Shown here one piece after another: positions 25,751-41,534 of a DNA stretch of 64,000 bases. Positions within the stretch are counted from its first letter, which is position 1. Each line of letters opens with the position of its first letter. This DNA comes from Sternotherus odoratus (lineage: Eukaryota > Chordata > Testudines > Kinosternidae). The notes below the pieces were generated by a model. The model was not told the origin of the DNA. It searched no databases and saw nothing but the letters and a program-made list of their open reading frames with translations. The DNA lies in NCBI GenBank assembly GCA_032164245.1, contig JAVMKO010000022.1, forward strand, positions 13,763,845 to 13,827,844, in the 5' to 3' direction. A program made the position numbers and the translations under genes.

Positions 25751-25990
25751 TAAATAACCCTTCCATAGTCATTTTCTTCATACCATTCATGATTTTATAG
25801 ACCTCTTTTATATCTCCTGTTGGCTCTTTTCCAAGCTGAATAGTCCCAGTCATCTTAATCTTTCCTCAGATGGAAGGTGTTCATACCCTTCATCGTTTTT
25901 TGTTGCCCTTCTCTGTATCTTTTCCATTTCTGATATCTTTCTTTTTTGAGATGGGGCAACCAGAACTACACACAGTATTCTAGGTGTGCA
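25751..25990 (-). mobile_element. CR1 LINE, minus strand (second half of the split copy)
   Basis: It continues with taaataacccttcc, then catgattttatagacctctt, cttttccaagctgaatagtc and tttcctcagatgg. This is the reverse of the CR1 segment seen in sense at 21960-22080, and it confirms that 24640-25050 and this piece were one element. Confidence 0.8.
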
Positions 25991-26116
25991 CATACCATGG
26001 ACTTATCGACATTACTTTATAAATAATTGCTCTGTATATTTGTATTGTTGCGACAAGCCCCTTTCAGTGATCATCTGTCTTCTTACTTCTATTATGACAA
26101 CTCTGTCCTTGCAGTA

Positions 26117-26340
26117 ATATGGGTAGGGCCCTACCACATTTCCAGCCATGAAAAAGACATCATGGACTGTGAAATCTAGGATTTTGTATGCTTTTACCTT
26201 ATAATATAAAGATTTCAAGGGGGGAGACCAGCATTTCTCAAATTGGGGTTCCTGGCCCAAAAAGGAAGTTTGAGGGGGAGGGGGGTCACAAGGTTAATTT
26301 AAGGAGGGTTCACAGTGTTGCCACCCTTATTTCTGTGCTG
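26117..26340. repeat. Unclassified turtle-type interspersed repeat
   Basis: The order agggccctaccacatttcca, tgaaaaagacatcatggac, gtgaaatctaggattttgta, gaccagcatttctcaaattg matches a repeat I recognise from turtle sequence but cannot name. The short minus-strand open frame through it is not a gene. Confidence 0.4.
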
Positions 26341-27663
26341 CCTTCAGAGCTGGATATTTAAGAAACAATCCAGGTCTCCAGTTGGTGAGCTCTAGGGGTA
26401 GAAAGGGAATAGTTTACTATATTCTGTTTTACTAAATATAAGGTGAGGAATGTCCATTTGGGTGAAATGTTGGTCATTTTGAAACCAGAGCAAAATCTAG
26501 CATTAAAATAGCATTTTGCATTAAGGTAGCTGATAGGACACTCTGTGTTCATAAAATAAGAGATGCTGAGAAAAATTAAGCTGAAGTTTTTACTGATGGA
26601 ATATTGAGAACATTGGTGCTGATTATGCAGAGTGGACTGAATGCTTAACAAAAAAAAAAAGAAAAGAAAAAAATTACAATGTTTTATTCTCTGCCTGCAT
26701 ATATTTTTGTCAGCATCTTGAAAACTGTATGTGACATTTTGAATCTTCTCGTATAAATTCTTGATTAATGTTGCATTCAGAAAAGGAAATGTGCAGAGCT
26801 GTTTTTTCCTCCTCCTCACTTAAAAATCATTCTTAATTGACCTGGCTGCTGTGATTTAAAAATAACCTCACTATTACGTGAACCTGATTTCCTCTCTACC
26901 TCGTTCTTTTGGACTTCTTGTTTCTTGATTTCAAACACCCAAGTGAAATGTGGTTTATAGATGTGTGATAGTGCCCTGGGCCTTTTGTTTTTCCGCCATC
27001 TTATGCTGCAATTATAGCCATAATTCCTCCCTTGGCTCTCTCCTGGAAGGAAGACCACGGCCTTCCTTGTGCCAATGCTCTATTTTCTATATCTAATCAG
27101 TCACTCTTTTTCCAGGCAACTTTGAGTGTGTCCTTTTTAATACTGACAACACATGATGACACACTAAGAATTACCCATTTACTACCCCTGAGTCAGTAAA
27201 GTGTTAACCCATCAAAAGTAGCAGCAAGTTCTCTTGTCTCTGCAATAGCCTGGTCTGTTTTTGGAATGACACATGGTGCCAGCACTGGTCAGAAAGGTGC
27301 AAAATGTTTTTCACAATTGTAACTTCATAACGTTGCAGGTTTTCAGTGAGGAGATCCAAATAACTGCTGCTGAGTAACCGGGGACAGCGATACCTACAGA
27401 ACTCTTTGGTATGGAATGTTACCCAGCTAGCTCACAGCAGCCTTTTTGGACACGTGTCAGTATGATGACAGGTTTCCCCCCCCCCCCCCCAATTTTACAG
27501 CCATTTAAAAGTATTTCAAAATTTTGAGCCTGTTAATTATTAGCTATAGATAAATATGGATTAAAAAGTATTGGTTTTAGAAAATATCCCTTGAAATCCT
27601 ATTCTCCATGCTAGTTGTTCTTGTAGTTGCAGTAGTACTATATGGTGGTTTATTTGTATTGTG
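26341..27663. other. Intron 1 segment without recognised features
   Basis: AT-rich. It includes a 15-nt C run at 27476-27490. The 153-codon minus-strand frame at 26358-26819 is driven by A/T runs (Phe- and Leu-rich) and has no support as a gene. Confidence 0.6.
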
Positions 27664-28700
27664 GCTAGGGCTGTCAGGCAATTAAAAAAAATTAATTGCA
27701 CGATTAATCACACTATTAATAGAATACCATTTATTTAAATATTTTTGGATGTTTTCTACATTTCAAATATTGATTTCAATTAAACACAGAATACAAAGTG
27801 TACAGTGCTTATTTTATATTTTTATTACAAATATTTGCACTTTAAATAACAAAAGAAATAGTATATTTCATTTTAGCTAATATAAGTACTGTAGTGTACG
27901 AAAGTCAAACTTGTAATGTACTATTAACTGCATTCAAAAATAAAACAATGAAAAACTTAAGCCTACAAATCCACCCAGTCCTACTTAAGCTAATCACGGA
28001 GACAAACAGGTTTGGTTAAAATTTGCAGGAGATGATGCAGCCCGCCCACTTCTTGTTTACAATGTCACCTGAAAGTGAGAACATGTGTTCGCATGGCAGT
28101 GTTGTAACTGGTGTCACAAGATATTTACATGCCGGATATGCTAAAGATTCTTATGTCCATTCTTTAAGCATCATTCCAGAGGATATGAATCCATGCTGAT
28201 GATGTGTTCTGCTCGATAACCATCCAAAGCAGAATGGACCAATGCATATTCATTTTTATCATCCGAGTCTGATGCCACCAGCAGAAGGGTGATTTTCTTC
28301 TTTGGTGGTTCGGGTTCTGTAGTTTCCATATCAAAATAAGGTTCTTTTAAGACTTCTGAAAGCGTGCTCCACACCTCGCCCCTCTCAGATTTTGGATGCC
28401 ACTTCAGATTCTTAAACCTTGGGGCAAGTGATTAGCAATTTTTAGAAATCTCACATTGGTACCTTCTTTCCGTTTTGTCAAATCTGTAGTGACTGTGTTT
28501 GTAAATCAAACAATGTGCTGGGTCATCATCCGAGATTGCTATATCATGAAATATAAGACCGAATGTGAGTAAAACAGAGCAGGAGACATACAATTCTCCC
28601 CCCCAAGGAGTTAATTTAAAAAAAAGTGTGTTAAATTTGTGACTGAACTTCACCAGCATAGAAGCATGTCCTGCAGAATGGTGGCTGAATCATGGAGTAT
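27664..28700 (-). pseudogene. hAT transposon with decayed transposase C-terminus, minus strand
   Basis: The + strand end at 27664, tagggctgtcaggcaattaa followed by an attaat-rich inverted motif, is a known terminal sequence of a sauropsid hAT family. Read on the minus strand from 28700, peptide remnants include KEPYFDME and ASDSDDKNEY with SALDGYRAEHIISMDSYPLE (28171-28374), and then PCEHMFSLSGDIVNKKW near 28060. The last matches the PCERVFSxxGDIVxxKR core of the hAT dimerisation domain. Frame changes and stops separate them, so the gene is dead. The upstream part of the transposase is missing. Confidence 0.68.
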
Positions 28701-31509
<2,809 letters not shown>

Positions 31510-31767
31510 TAAATGCCACATAACTCTCAAATCCTTTAAGCTTTTTTCCTTTGATCCTGTGTTGTTTCAGATTTTCACCCTTTCAGTGGGCATTTCTTTG
31601 CATAAAGGCTATTTTTAGGTATGCTCTTTGTTAGAATCCATATTAAGAAATGTTCTAAGTTAACTTGGGATGCTGTGGAAAATCAGTCTATTGATAAACC
31701 ATATTTATATATATTAAAGAATTGACGTTTTTGCTGGTTTTTCAAAATTCCAAGTTCAGATCAAGAA

Positions 31768-31786
31768 TGTGTGTGTGTGTAGGTAG

Positions 31787-31841
<55 letters not shown>
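31768..31841. repeat. Compound microsatellite (GT)n-(AT)n-(AG)n
   Basis: Three dinucleotide tracts follow one another: GT to 31780, AT at about 31787-31810 and AG at 31811-31841. It starts 300 bp after the donor of the first MAGI3 exon in the window. Length variation between individuals is likely. Confidence 0.98.
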
Positions 31842-31844
<3 letters not shown>

Positions 31845-33244
31845 TTACTCATTGGTACTGCTTCTAAAAAACATTAAAGAATGCAACAGATAAAGATTTC
31901 ATGTCAGCATAAGAGTAAACCTAGGGGGAGTGAGACATCATTACTATAACTAGTATAATATAACTCCCACCATTGATTTTGTGGCACTCTCTCACCGCGC
32001 ACACACCCGCCTAGCCAGTTTTGTGGATTCTCACAAAAGGGGAGATTAAGACCTCCAGGTGACCACCTGTAGTTAGGCTGGGTATTAGAAAAAACAGAAA
32101 GGAGGGAAGAGAGTATAATTGTAGAAGAGCTGTTTGTGAGGAAGGAGACTGAGCTGGAACATAACCAAGTGGGGCACACAAGGGAAGTTATGGGTGCACT
32201 TGTAACATGTCTTAGCCTGAAATTAAATGGGATGGAGGAGGGACCTGTAGCATGGCCCAATGGTTGGGGAAAGGAGGGGCAGCCTTCCTACATTAGAAGA
32301 GGCACAGTAGAGTTGCAGAGCAAGCATTAATGAGAGGGCACTGTGGGATGAGCATGGCCTCTTAATCTGCTGCAGGCTGGAATGGCTGGCATCTCGTAGT
32401 ATTTCCCCATCCATACAGCCCACCTGCTAGTATGTCTTCAGCCAGGAATCATTAAGAGGTTGCTGCTCCTGCAGCCTGTGTAAAGCATTATCTTCTCAAT
32501 TTCTCTCATTTCAGTCACCCACCACTGATTAGCTTCAAAGGCTCTTTATAAATATGGTTAAAATGCTTAACACTGATTGTCTGCTTGTATGATATTATTG
32601 AGCTCTTAGACTTTACCGAGGTTAAAATTGTTAATTGAAGCAGTGCATTTTAAGCTCATTATCTTAATTACTAAAAAATAAAGTATTCAGTGTACTTTTT
32701 GATGCAAGAATATTTACTATTTAATTAACAAACAAGCCAAGGCAAAGCTTTGCTGAAGTGAATGACTGATACAGGCCAGTTCTGAACAAACATAAGGTCT
32801 AAAGCACCTCATCTTTATTCATTAATATGAATGCTAATGGATATTGAAAATCATTTTGCAATTCTAAAATGCAATCTGAATTTTTTTAAGGAAGTTATGA
32901 GGGCCCAATTGGGTAATCATAGCTTTTAGAACCACCACAAACTGACAGCTTGGATAAAAATAATATACTTTTCCATCTTATCAGATAGTATCTTTCAGTT
33001 TAAAGGACAGCCCCACAACTACTGAAATTCCTGTGTGGTGCTTTTCACCATTATCATGCTGTTCTATTTCTCAATTATCCAAAAGCCATGCTGTACCTTC
33101 CATATGAGCTATTTACTCATTTGGATGACTGACCACAAGTTTTCTTTGAAGTATTTTTATTTAAAAAATGTATATTGAATTAACATGGCACATATTAAAT
33201 TAATACAAAAAAACTGGTTGGTGAGCCTCAAAATGTAATTGTAA

Positions 33245-33330
33245 ACAGGGAATCATCATCAAGCGGATGTCAGCTAGGTCAGATTAGATGATCCCAGTGG
33301 TCCTTTCTTGCCTTAGAATCTATTAATTAC
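33245..33330 (+). repeat. CR1 3' tail fragment, sense
   Basis: The phrase aggtcagattagatgatccc, followed by agtggtcctttcttgcctta and gaatctatta, is the 3' terminus of a CR1 subfamily. Only the tail is present. Confidence 0.65.
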
Positions 33331-35301
33331 ATGTTAAAGCATTTTTTGTAGTATCTTCAGGCTGCTTGTTTTTTTTTTTTTTTTAACACAACATTTTTTA
33401 TTTACCCATTATTTGTGACCAGTGTAATTAATGGCTTGGGTCTTTACAAGTTGATAATGAGTGGTTCTAACATTCAGCATGCCCAGGATTACACCAGGGG
33501 AAATAAAATATCCACTTAATCTTATTGAAAGAATGAGGACTTTAAAAAAAAATATTCAGTGTAATAGAAATGAGGTTCACTTACTGACAGAGGTGTTCAG
33601 GTTGTTCGTTGGAGTAAATTGATAAGTTTTTAAAAGATTGTTGAGGTTAAACAAGATGGTATGCAATAATGAATCACTATAATCCTTGCTTCAGGAGAGC
33701 ATTAATAATGCTTATGTTAGCTAGAGCTTCCTTGTTTGTTAGACTTGTACATTTTGAACATATCTGAATTAGCATGACCAGTTTGCTAGATTTGCTTTGA
33801 ACATTTAGGTTTTTTGCTCTCCAGCATTGTTTACTTACAGGAAAATTCATGTGGTGGCAACACCACATTCCAGGCTCCATGATGATTTACAGACTTGGGT
33901 TACATTCTGCATTATAAAAACAGAAATGAATTAGTCTAATAATAGAGTACAGTCATAGAAATTACTGAGAAGACTGAAAGAAATTTGATCCAACCCAATT
34001 ATGTAATAGGTGGTCAGAATCAATTTTGCTTTGGTAGTGATGTCATTAATTACTAACTTTCCAAGACCATTCAGGAGACATTAAGGAAATGATGCATCAT
34101 CATAATGGTGGCAGGACTGCATACAGCTATTCCATACCTCCCCAAAAACCTCAATTAATATTGATTGGTCCAGGTCTTCACCAACTTCTGTACAATAAAT
34201 CAGTCCGGCTCACAGCATGTGAGAACATTTTTCTTTCTCACATCACCTCATCCTCCAGCTTTTATTGTCTCTGTCTTCCTCTTAGCATAATTTCTAAGAC
34301 TCTTTTCCTCCTAAAATAATAGCAAGATGATTGATGCTCCCTTATTACCTCCAATTTTCCCATCTTTTCAACAGTGTGCGCCTGTATGCTGATATAGCCG
34401 AGCACGCTATAACACTATCTCATTCTTTAAATAATACTGCTTCATAAAAAGCTATGTACAAGTCATTTTCATTATAATAATGGGTTTGCCTTATCTTTAA
34501 TTGTTTCTCATTAGGTAACTCCTGCCAGCCATAACTTTGCTTTCAATTAATGCTGCACATTGTGAAATTAGGAACACCCACATGTATGAATACCAACACT
34601 GCAGAATGGAAATCACTGATCTAACAAGTGAATAATTTGTTTGAGGAAAGAAAAAATGTTGATTTGAAAACTCATTAAAAAGGACAAAAAAGCCATTGAG
34701 CTGTGAATAGTGAGTAAAATACACCTCTCCTTTCCCTGTGAAATAAGGAGACTTTAGTAATGAAGTCCACAGGCCCCCCTTTTCTACAGGTTGAGGTGTT
34801 TTGAAACAGTATGTGATTCTAGGCGTATAGTGTTGCAGTTCTATAAGCAGCAAAACCGAACTCCAGTCTGAGCACTATCATGTCTCCAAGAACAAAGAGC
34901 ACAAGATTTTAAAAAATGAGATCTTAAACTTAAGGCTCCTAACTCAGTACTTAGACACCAAATAGGTAACCTGATTTTCAAGAGTGCTGCTCACTGGGAA
35001 GTTCCGACTGACTTCAGTGGAATAGGCTGGGTGCTGAGCACCACTGATAAATAGCCCAAGGAAGTAATTAGAATGGCAAGACCTTTTTAGGCTGAGTGAC
35101 TTCCTGTTATCTACAAACTTCACTGGGATTTACAGGCAGCTCACTGGTATATCAGAGACGAGGGACCAAACTTACCAAGCCATTGCATGACTTCTGTTTA
35201 AAAGGATGATATGTATGATGAGAGACATCCAGAAAGGTGAAGGAGAGGAAATATTTGCCATTTCCTTTTGGTTAAATAGACATTACAATAAAAGCTCAGG
35301 T

Positions 35302-35411
35302 GACAGAGTCCTGTGGCACCTTATAGACTAACAGATGTATTAGTCTGTCAGGTGCCACAGAACTCTTTGTTGCTTTTGTAGATCCAGACTAACACGACTA
35401 CCACTCTGATG
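35302..35411 (-). mobile_element. Foldback retroposon with perfect 14-bp target duplication
   Basis: The 110-bp insert is flanked by ataaaagctcaggt at 35288-35301 and 35412-35425. Its right part, read on the minus strand, is the head of an abundant turtle repeat family (agtggtagtcgtgttagtct...). The left part is an inverted copy of about 36 nt of the same family (gagtcctgtggcacc), so the insert folds on itself around 35340. The long, variable target duplication points to target-primed reverse transcription with inversion. Other copies of the family lie at 46862, 55003 and 56743. Confidence 0.75.
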
Positions 35412-37840
35412 ATAAAAGCTCAGGTTCACCAAGGAATCTCATTTGTTTTTGGGGAGTAAGTCTCATTGAAACCTCAAGCTATTCTTTTCTTGATACAGTA
35501 ATATCTACTGTATATTAATTTCTTCTGACCTGAGATGGTGTCTTTCCAGTGTGTGGGTGTTTTTCCATACTTAATTTATCTTGTGCTCTGGTCTTTAAGA
35601 AAAATCCTTTAGTTAATGAAGTAATTGAAGGAGTTGAAGTGAGTTGATATTTAAAACCGTGCTTCAGCATGCGTTCCTTCACACACCTAATGTTTCCATC
35701 TCACAGGATAACATTGTTTGTCTTCAGTCTGTGTACAGTGAAGGGGAACATTTTGCATGGTATCAAAAAACTGTTTTTAATTAGTATTGTATAACACCTA
35801 CATTCTCATCAGAACGTTTACTATAAATTCTGTTATTTACTATAAATTCTGTTCACAAGTTAAATGTTAGTTTTATGTGAATGACCTACCAATCAATCTA
35901 GACAAAATTGAGATGAGAATGTAATTGTAAATTTAAATTTTCATAAGATTAGATTGAAAGATATAAACTGCTGTCACATACAGATGTCGTTTATTGGAGG
36001 TGGGGATCAAAGGCTTATGCATGTTTTGTATCAATATTTGGTGTCAAGCTTGAATACAATGAAAGCCATAGGAATGGTAGCCAATGAAGCCAAAACACCT
36101 CAGGTATTTCTACAAAACAATTTGAACCAGCGTGTTTTTGATGCTGCTTATCACTTGTCCATTTGCTAGCAGATTGTCAAAATTCTAGAGATCATGAAAT
36201 GGATGTAGAATTAACTGTTGTCCAGGGCAGTTCGTAACCTGCAATTATCTGACAAGTTGCCAAATGAAATTCATTTTGTTTCAGTTGTAACTATCAAGTT
36301 GTATAATTCTTATTTACTCAGTAATTTCAGTAATTTGTAGAGACTGGAAATTAAACTTTTTATAGGTTTTTTTTGTTTTGTATGTTTATAAGTTACACTC
36401 ATAGGATGAAATTTGCTGCACCTGCATTAAAAAACCCTTTGCAATCAGGCTTGATGTTGGTGAAATGAACATGAGCTGAGAGAGAAAAATCTACCCTCAT
36501 GCTAGGTTCACAGCACCAGGTGACAGTGCAACTTACTGTCCTTTCTAAAATGGCTGCTAGTTAGCCTATACACTGGAACTATAGTCTTCATTCCTCTGCA
36601 CCATTTGTGAGGAGCGCTAGGACCACTAGCCACAAAGATGTGACCACCCCTTGCCGTTCTCTACCCTGGCCTATGAGAAACTGGTGTAGTAGATACCCCT
36701 TCAAAGCATGCAGACAGTGCGGAGGTCCTTCTGTGCAACCTCTCCACATATAGATTCTGCTGCTCAGCACCATTAGGTGCTACAGAGACCCTTGAAAGGA
36801 CCATCTTGGCAGGATGAAATGTGCCCTATTCGTGTAATTTGATACGATTTCAAAAACACTAAAGCTATTCCATGCTGTTTTGAGTTTTATAGGAAGGAAA
36901 AAGCATCAGATATTTGGAGTAGTTCCTTTATGGATGTGTACGACTTGTCCAGAAAAATAGCTATGGTCATAAAAATGTTAGAAATATATATACCTTACAT
37001 CCCCAAAATAACTCAGAGCAATGAGCAGTTGTTTGTATTTTAATAATGAAATTTTAAAATGGGGGATTGTGGTGCAGGTGCAATTGTAACCTGAATAGTA
37101 GAAGCAGTGGAAATGTAAACTTTTGCTTTGTTCAGTTTGAATTTTGACTATTATATGAATGGATTGTAGCTATATATACTGATGAGTGTTCATTGCAAAC
37201 CATAATATAGAAAGCATTCAGAGTTGTTGCCATATTAATGAAAGTTGGGGACTGAGGAGTTCATAACACCAAGAAATTCTTAAAATTGAACATATTACAA
37301 TTACCAGAGGTAAGTTGCAGCATGGGTGTACTGCATCGCTTTCTTGTCCTTCAAACCACCTCAAAGTGATCCCAATGTTTGAAGGCATTGGAATGTGAAA
37401 GGATGTTGACTTCTTTTTCCTGGACATCACTTTTTAGACATGCGATTGCTTCATTATTTTCCAGTTGGGAAAAGATTCATTCATACAACTAGTTAGTCAT
37501 AAGATTGGCATTCATAAAATCAAGGTCCTGCTATATTGGGATTTGAATGTTAGTTCTTAGGAAGTTTAAACTCTGGTATCAAAAAACCTTTTTGTATGCC
37601 ATTCATGACAGTAGATTTAATAAATTCATGAGGGATTCTATTTCTTGTTAAAATATCCTTTCTTATTCCTACATAATTTATTGACCTAGTTTCACATACT
37701 GCAATGTTCACTTTCATGAGACTGTTCTGATCCTTATCTTGCCAGAGCGGCACTGTAGCTGTGCAAAGCTTCAAATAACCACTGTTCCTTTTTATGTTGA
37801 ATTCTGCAAGAGAGAGTATTTTGTAAACCAACAACATTAG

Positions 37841-38035
<195 letters not shown>

Positions 38036-38093
38036 TAAGAATGGGAATAAAGACCTGGAAGAACTTAATGGCATTGGTTTCCAGCATTTTTGT

Positions 38094-38165
38094 CTCGGGC
38101 TTGGTCTAAAGTAGCAACTTATGTCAGAATAACTACGTCACTCGGAGGTGTGGAAAATCAATAAA
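38094..38165. repeat. MITE terminal fragment
   Basis: The sequence ggcttggtctaaagtagcaa, then cttatgtcagaataactacg and tcactcggaggtgtg, resembles one end of a sauropsid MITE with a ggcctTgtctaca-type terminus. It is cut at about 38165, where a GC-rich block begins. Confidence 0.4.
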
Positions 38166-38540
38166 TGTGGCCCCAATATGGCAGTGGGAGCCCAGGGCAT
38201 TGGCTGCATTGAGCTGGGAGATGACCCCGAAGTCCCCACTTCCCTTGGTACGAGACTTGGCAGTGAGGCTGCACTAGACCCTGACAGTGCAAGGGGTGGG
38301 CCTGCCCCAGAAACACCCCGGGGCTCTGCCCCAGGTGCACCAGGTGTGGATGGTCAGGCTCATCAGTCCAGCAGGATCCAAGTGTGGAGGGGGCGCTCCT
38401 GGTGTGGGGCAATTGGTGTGGGCAGCTCAGTGGGAGATCTGGATGCAAAGAGGCTCGGTGGCAGGGGCAATGAGACTTGGCATAATATTGTGTGCATAAT
38501 TTTTAATTTTTGGCACAGAATTCCCTCAGGAGTAAAATAT
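38166..38540. repeat. GC-rich interspersed block, unclassified
   Basis: The block is GC-rich until about 38465, then ends with ttttaatttttggcacagaa, a phrase I associate with the tail of a turtle repeat. The open frames of 60-132 codons on both strands are compositional. Confidence 0.35.
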
Positions 38541-40437
38541 GTATAGACATGCACACACAATAGTGCTTCTTTTGATAGAAAAGTTCAGATCACAACCTTC
38601 CATTGTGATCCATCCTCCTCTTAATTAAATCCCTGTGGAAACGCACATGATCTTGTCATAGCTAGCATTAATTGTGATTTGTGGGTAAGAGAACTTGTCT
38701 TTTGCTGTCGGCCTATTGTTAACATGGTCTGCACACTGACCTGAGCTTTTCTCTTTTGGTATGAGTTATTGAAGTTGTTTTTCCTGTTTCTACCCTGAGC
38801 AGGAGTCACTGATTAGGTCCATTAATACTTTTCATCTTCCTAAAGTATTTAACTAGGCATAGGGGTGATATAGTTAATATCCTTTTGCTCAAGGACCAGG
38901 CAGGCATGGGCTCTGTTCTTAAAGATAATGGCTACAGTAGCTAAATCAATGGGTCAGATGTAAACCCTTTTTTATATAACATCATAATGTGGCTCCTCTT
39001 ACATTTTCTTCTGGATTGAAACCTGATGTTGAAAGTTGTAAAATTTGTTTTTACAATATATTAAAACATCCTTGTTTAGGGACCCTTAACTCCATGTTTT
39101 CCCCAAGAAAAATATATGAAAACTAAAGTAAAAAGGCCATTTTATGCATAAAAAATTTCCAGTAGATATATCTCTATTAATATAGATTATGTAAATTTCA
39201 AGCGATTACTTCAGTGACTAAAGCTTCTTCAAGAGTAAACACATTCTAGAAATTGTATGAAACCTTCTCTGTGTAAAAGATGATGAAACTTGTAAAGAAC
39301 TATTATGATGTATTGGACATTTTTTTGAGGTTTAATTCTTCACTAATATGAAAAATAAAATAAATGAAAAGGTATATTACTGTTAAAATAACCAAAAGAA
39401 CGAAATTCCTTGAGAGGCTCTCTAAGCCAAGCTCTTCTGATTGTGCCATGGTTTTGCAGCACAATTTCCCAGCATCTAAGATCTCCTCAGCAACTAGACT
39501 TTAACAAGCCAGGCTAAAACGAAGCTTTCACCTTAACTCCCATTTTCAGTTGAAGCCTCATCCTTAAAGATATTTGAATATAGGGGGGTTTATTTAATAT
39601 TTCATGCAGTCAAAACAAAATCTTATCTACCAAATGTTAACCCAGCAGGAGTCCTGCTAAGCTCTCTGCTCAACTAATTAAAATCACATGATTAATTAAG
39701 AGGAGAGAGCCAATTATTTAAATTCTGTTTGAGCATTTTTATTTTTTTTTTTTGGAGAAAAATGCTGATCCTTTGAACTTATACAGCATGTTAGAAAATA
39801 AAAAAAAAATCAGTTTTCTCAGGTATAATTCATTATTGCATTAATAGCTTTATTAGGTAAGAAAATTATCATCTGAAAACATAGGATTACAGCTCTAAGA
39901 AATGATTTTTTAAAAATTGCTTTTGTGCAAATAGATATTTAGTGTTTCAGCACAAAATTAATTTGCTTTTTAGCTTCAACCTGCCTACAGGCTACAGGTT
40001 ACTCCAGATTCGTTAATTACTGTATGCTGTACATTAGAACAGAAATTATTTTGATTGTCCAGGTAATCCTCCCCTTTACTCCTACCAATCTCATTCTGGA
40101 GCATTAGTGAGTGCAAGGTAAAAACAAACCAGTCTCTTGATTTGGAAACCTGTGTAGAACAGCCACTTTGAAATTAAATGCATTATACCTAGATGCACAA
40201 TGGCAACATTAGCAGAAATACAGTGTAGCTGTAAATTCCAGATTTTATGTATTCATCATCTACTGATAATGCTGAGGTCTTAAGTAGTGTAATCAATTAC
40301 CTTTTCATTAAGGTATTTCTCAAAACTGTTACTGTGGCAGTAGAATATGTACTGTGACTTGAGCCATTCCTGTGACTGTAGACATCTTTACCAAATATCA
40401 TTGCTTCTCTTTTGTACCATCTGTTTCTTAATGCCAG

Positions 40438-40647
40438 GTAATTTCTATGGTACTCCAAAGCCTCCAGCAGAGCCCAGTCCCTTTCAGCCAGACCCAGTGG
40501 ATCAGGTTCTTTTTGACAATGATTTTGATGCAGAATCCCAGAGAAAAAGAACCACGTCAGTCAGCAAGATGCAAAGAATGGATAGCTCTCTCCCTGAGGA
40601 GGAAGAGGAGGAAGAGAAGGAAGCAGTTAATGGCAGTGGAGGTGCAG
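40438..40647 (+). CDS. MAGI3: MAGI3 exon: end of GuK-like domain and acidic linker
   Basis: This 210-nt exon follows acceptor aatgccag and ends at donor gtcagt (40648). It starts with [19 protein letters not shown], the GuK exit motif followed by a Pro-rich stretch. It continues through [17 protein letters not shown] into an uninterrupted acidic tract of seven Glu plus Lys-Glu (about 40600-40623), then NGSGGA. The [11 protein letters not shown] segment is basic and Ser/Thr-rich, so it may be a phosphorylation site, but that is inference. The length and wording of this linker separate MAGI3 from MAGI1 and MAGI2. The exon keeps phase 1 at both ends and is a multiple of three. Confidence 0.95.
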
Positions 40648-41534
40648 GTCAGTTATAAGTGGAGAAATTCCTGACTGCATTTAAGATTTTAATCGATCAA
40701 ATTGTTACTCTTAAATTTTCAGATTAGCTTGGGTAAGAGCACTGTCACATGATCCGAAAACTAGGTGAAGGAAGGTTCAGAGCAAGTGATGATGGAGAAA
40801 AATGCATTGAAACTGGAACAAGGTGTCCAGTGGGGTGTTGCAAAGATTAGTCTGAGATCCTGTCCTTTTAAACATCTTTATCTCAAAAGGGGGACAACCA
40901 GCACATTAAATGTGAAAATTATGCTGCATCTAGGCATTTCTTGGAAGTTATCCATTCAAGTATGGATCTGGCCCAATACTGTTTACCTTCAGAGCTGAAA
41001 GAATCAGAGCACAGGTGATCTGGCTGCAGTCCATATTAGTTTGTCACAAATACTTAATTGTAAAACTGAGGTTATTAGCAATGGTTTCTAAACTGAAGTG
41101 CTTAAATTCACACTATTTAAAACCTGCTGCACTGTTGTTTTCCTCGTACCACTCATTGTGGGTCTTGAACCACAGTTGGGTTTTGATTCACTGAGAGGGA
41201 TGATGGTGTGGATTCTATAATGAGCAGTACAAATGCTATTCTCTTTGATAGGAAATGCAGTAAGTAGTCTATCTAGATGTGTTCCAGCGTTGTCTGAGCC
41301 GAGGCTGAGGAAAACAAGTATGAGGTTAATGCTGTTTGGCATGGGAAGAACAGAACTCAGTGTGTTCACTTCAGTTTTTTAAAGTTCACAGCAGAAAAAA
41401 ATGTAGTAGAAAAATACAGACAAAATATAGTGGTGTTTGGCATTCTCTCCTAGTGAGAGCAAAAGGGGTGGTTCTTTGTGAGCAAAGCAGCATGAAAATC
41501 TTAACCGTAACACTTTGCTTTAAACAACTTCCAG
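40648..41534 (+). other. MAGI3 intron (887 bp)
   Basis: The intron runs gtcagt to ttccag. A diverged CR1-like piece (caaggtgtccagtggggtgt ... taaacatctttat) lies near 40795-40890 in sense orientation. Nothing else is recognised. Confidence 0.8.

Noticed and set aside
26358..26819. 153-codon minus-strand frame
   Set aside because: Composed mainly of Phe/Leu/Lys/Asn from A/T runs; no domain, no splice context.
38148..38546. 132-codon frame with Gly/Pro/Ala-rich composition
   Set aside because: GC-rich interspersed block with frames on both strands; no support as an exon of MAGI3.
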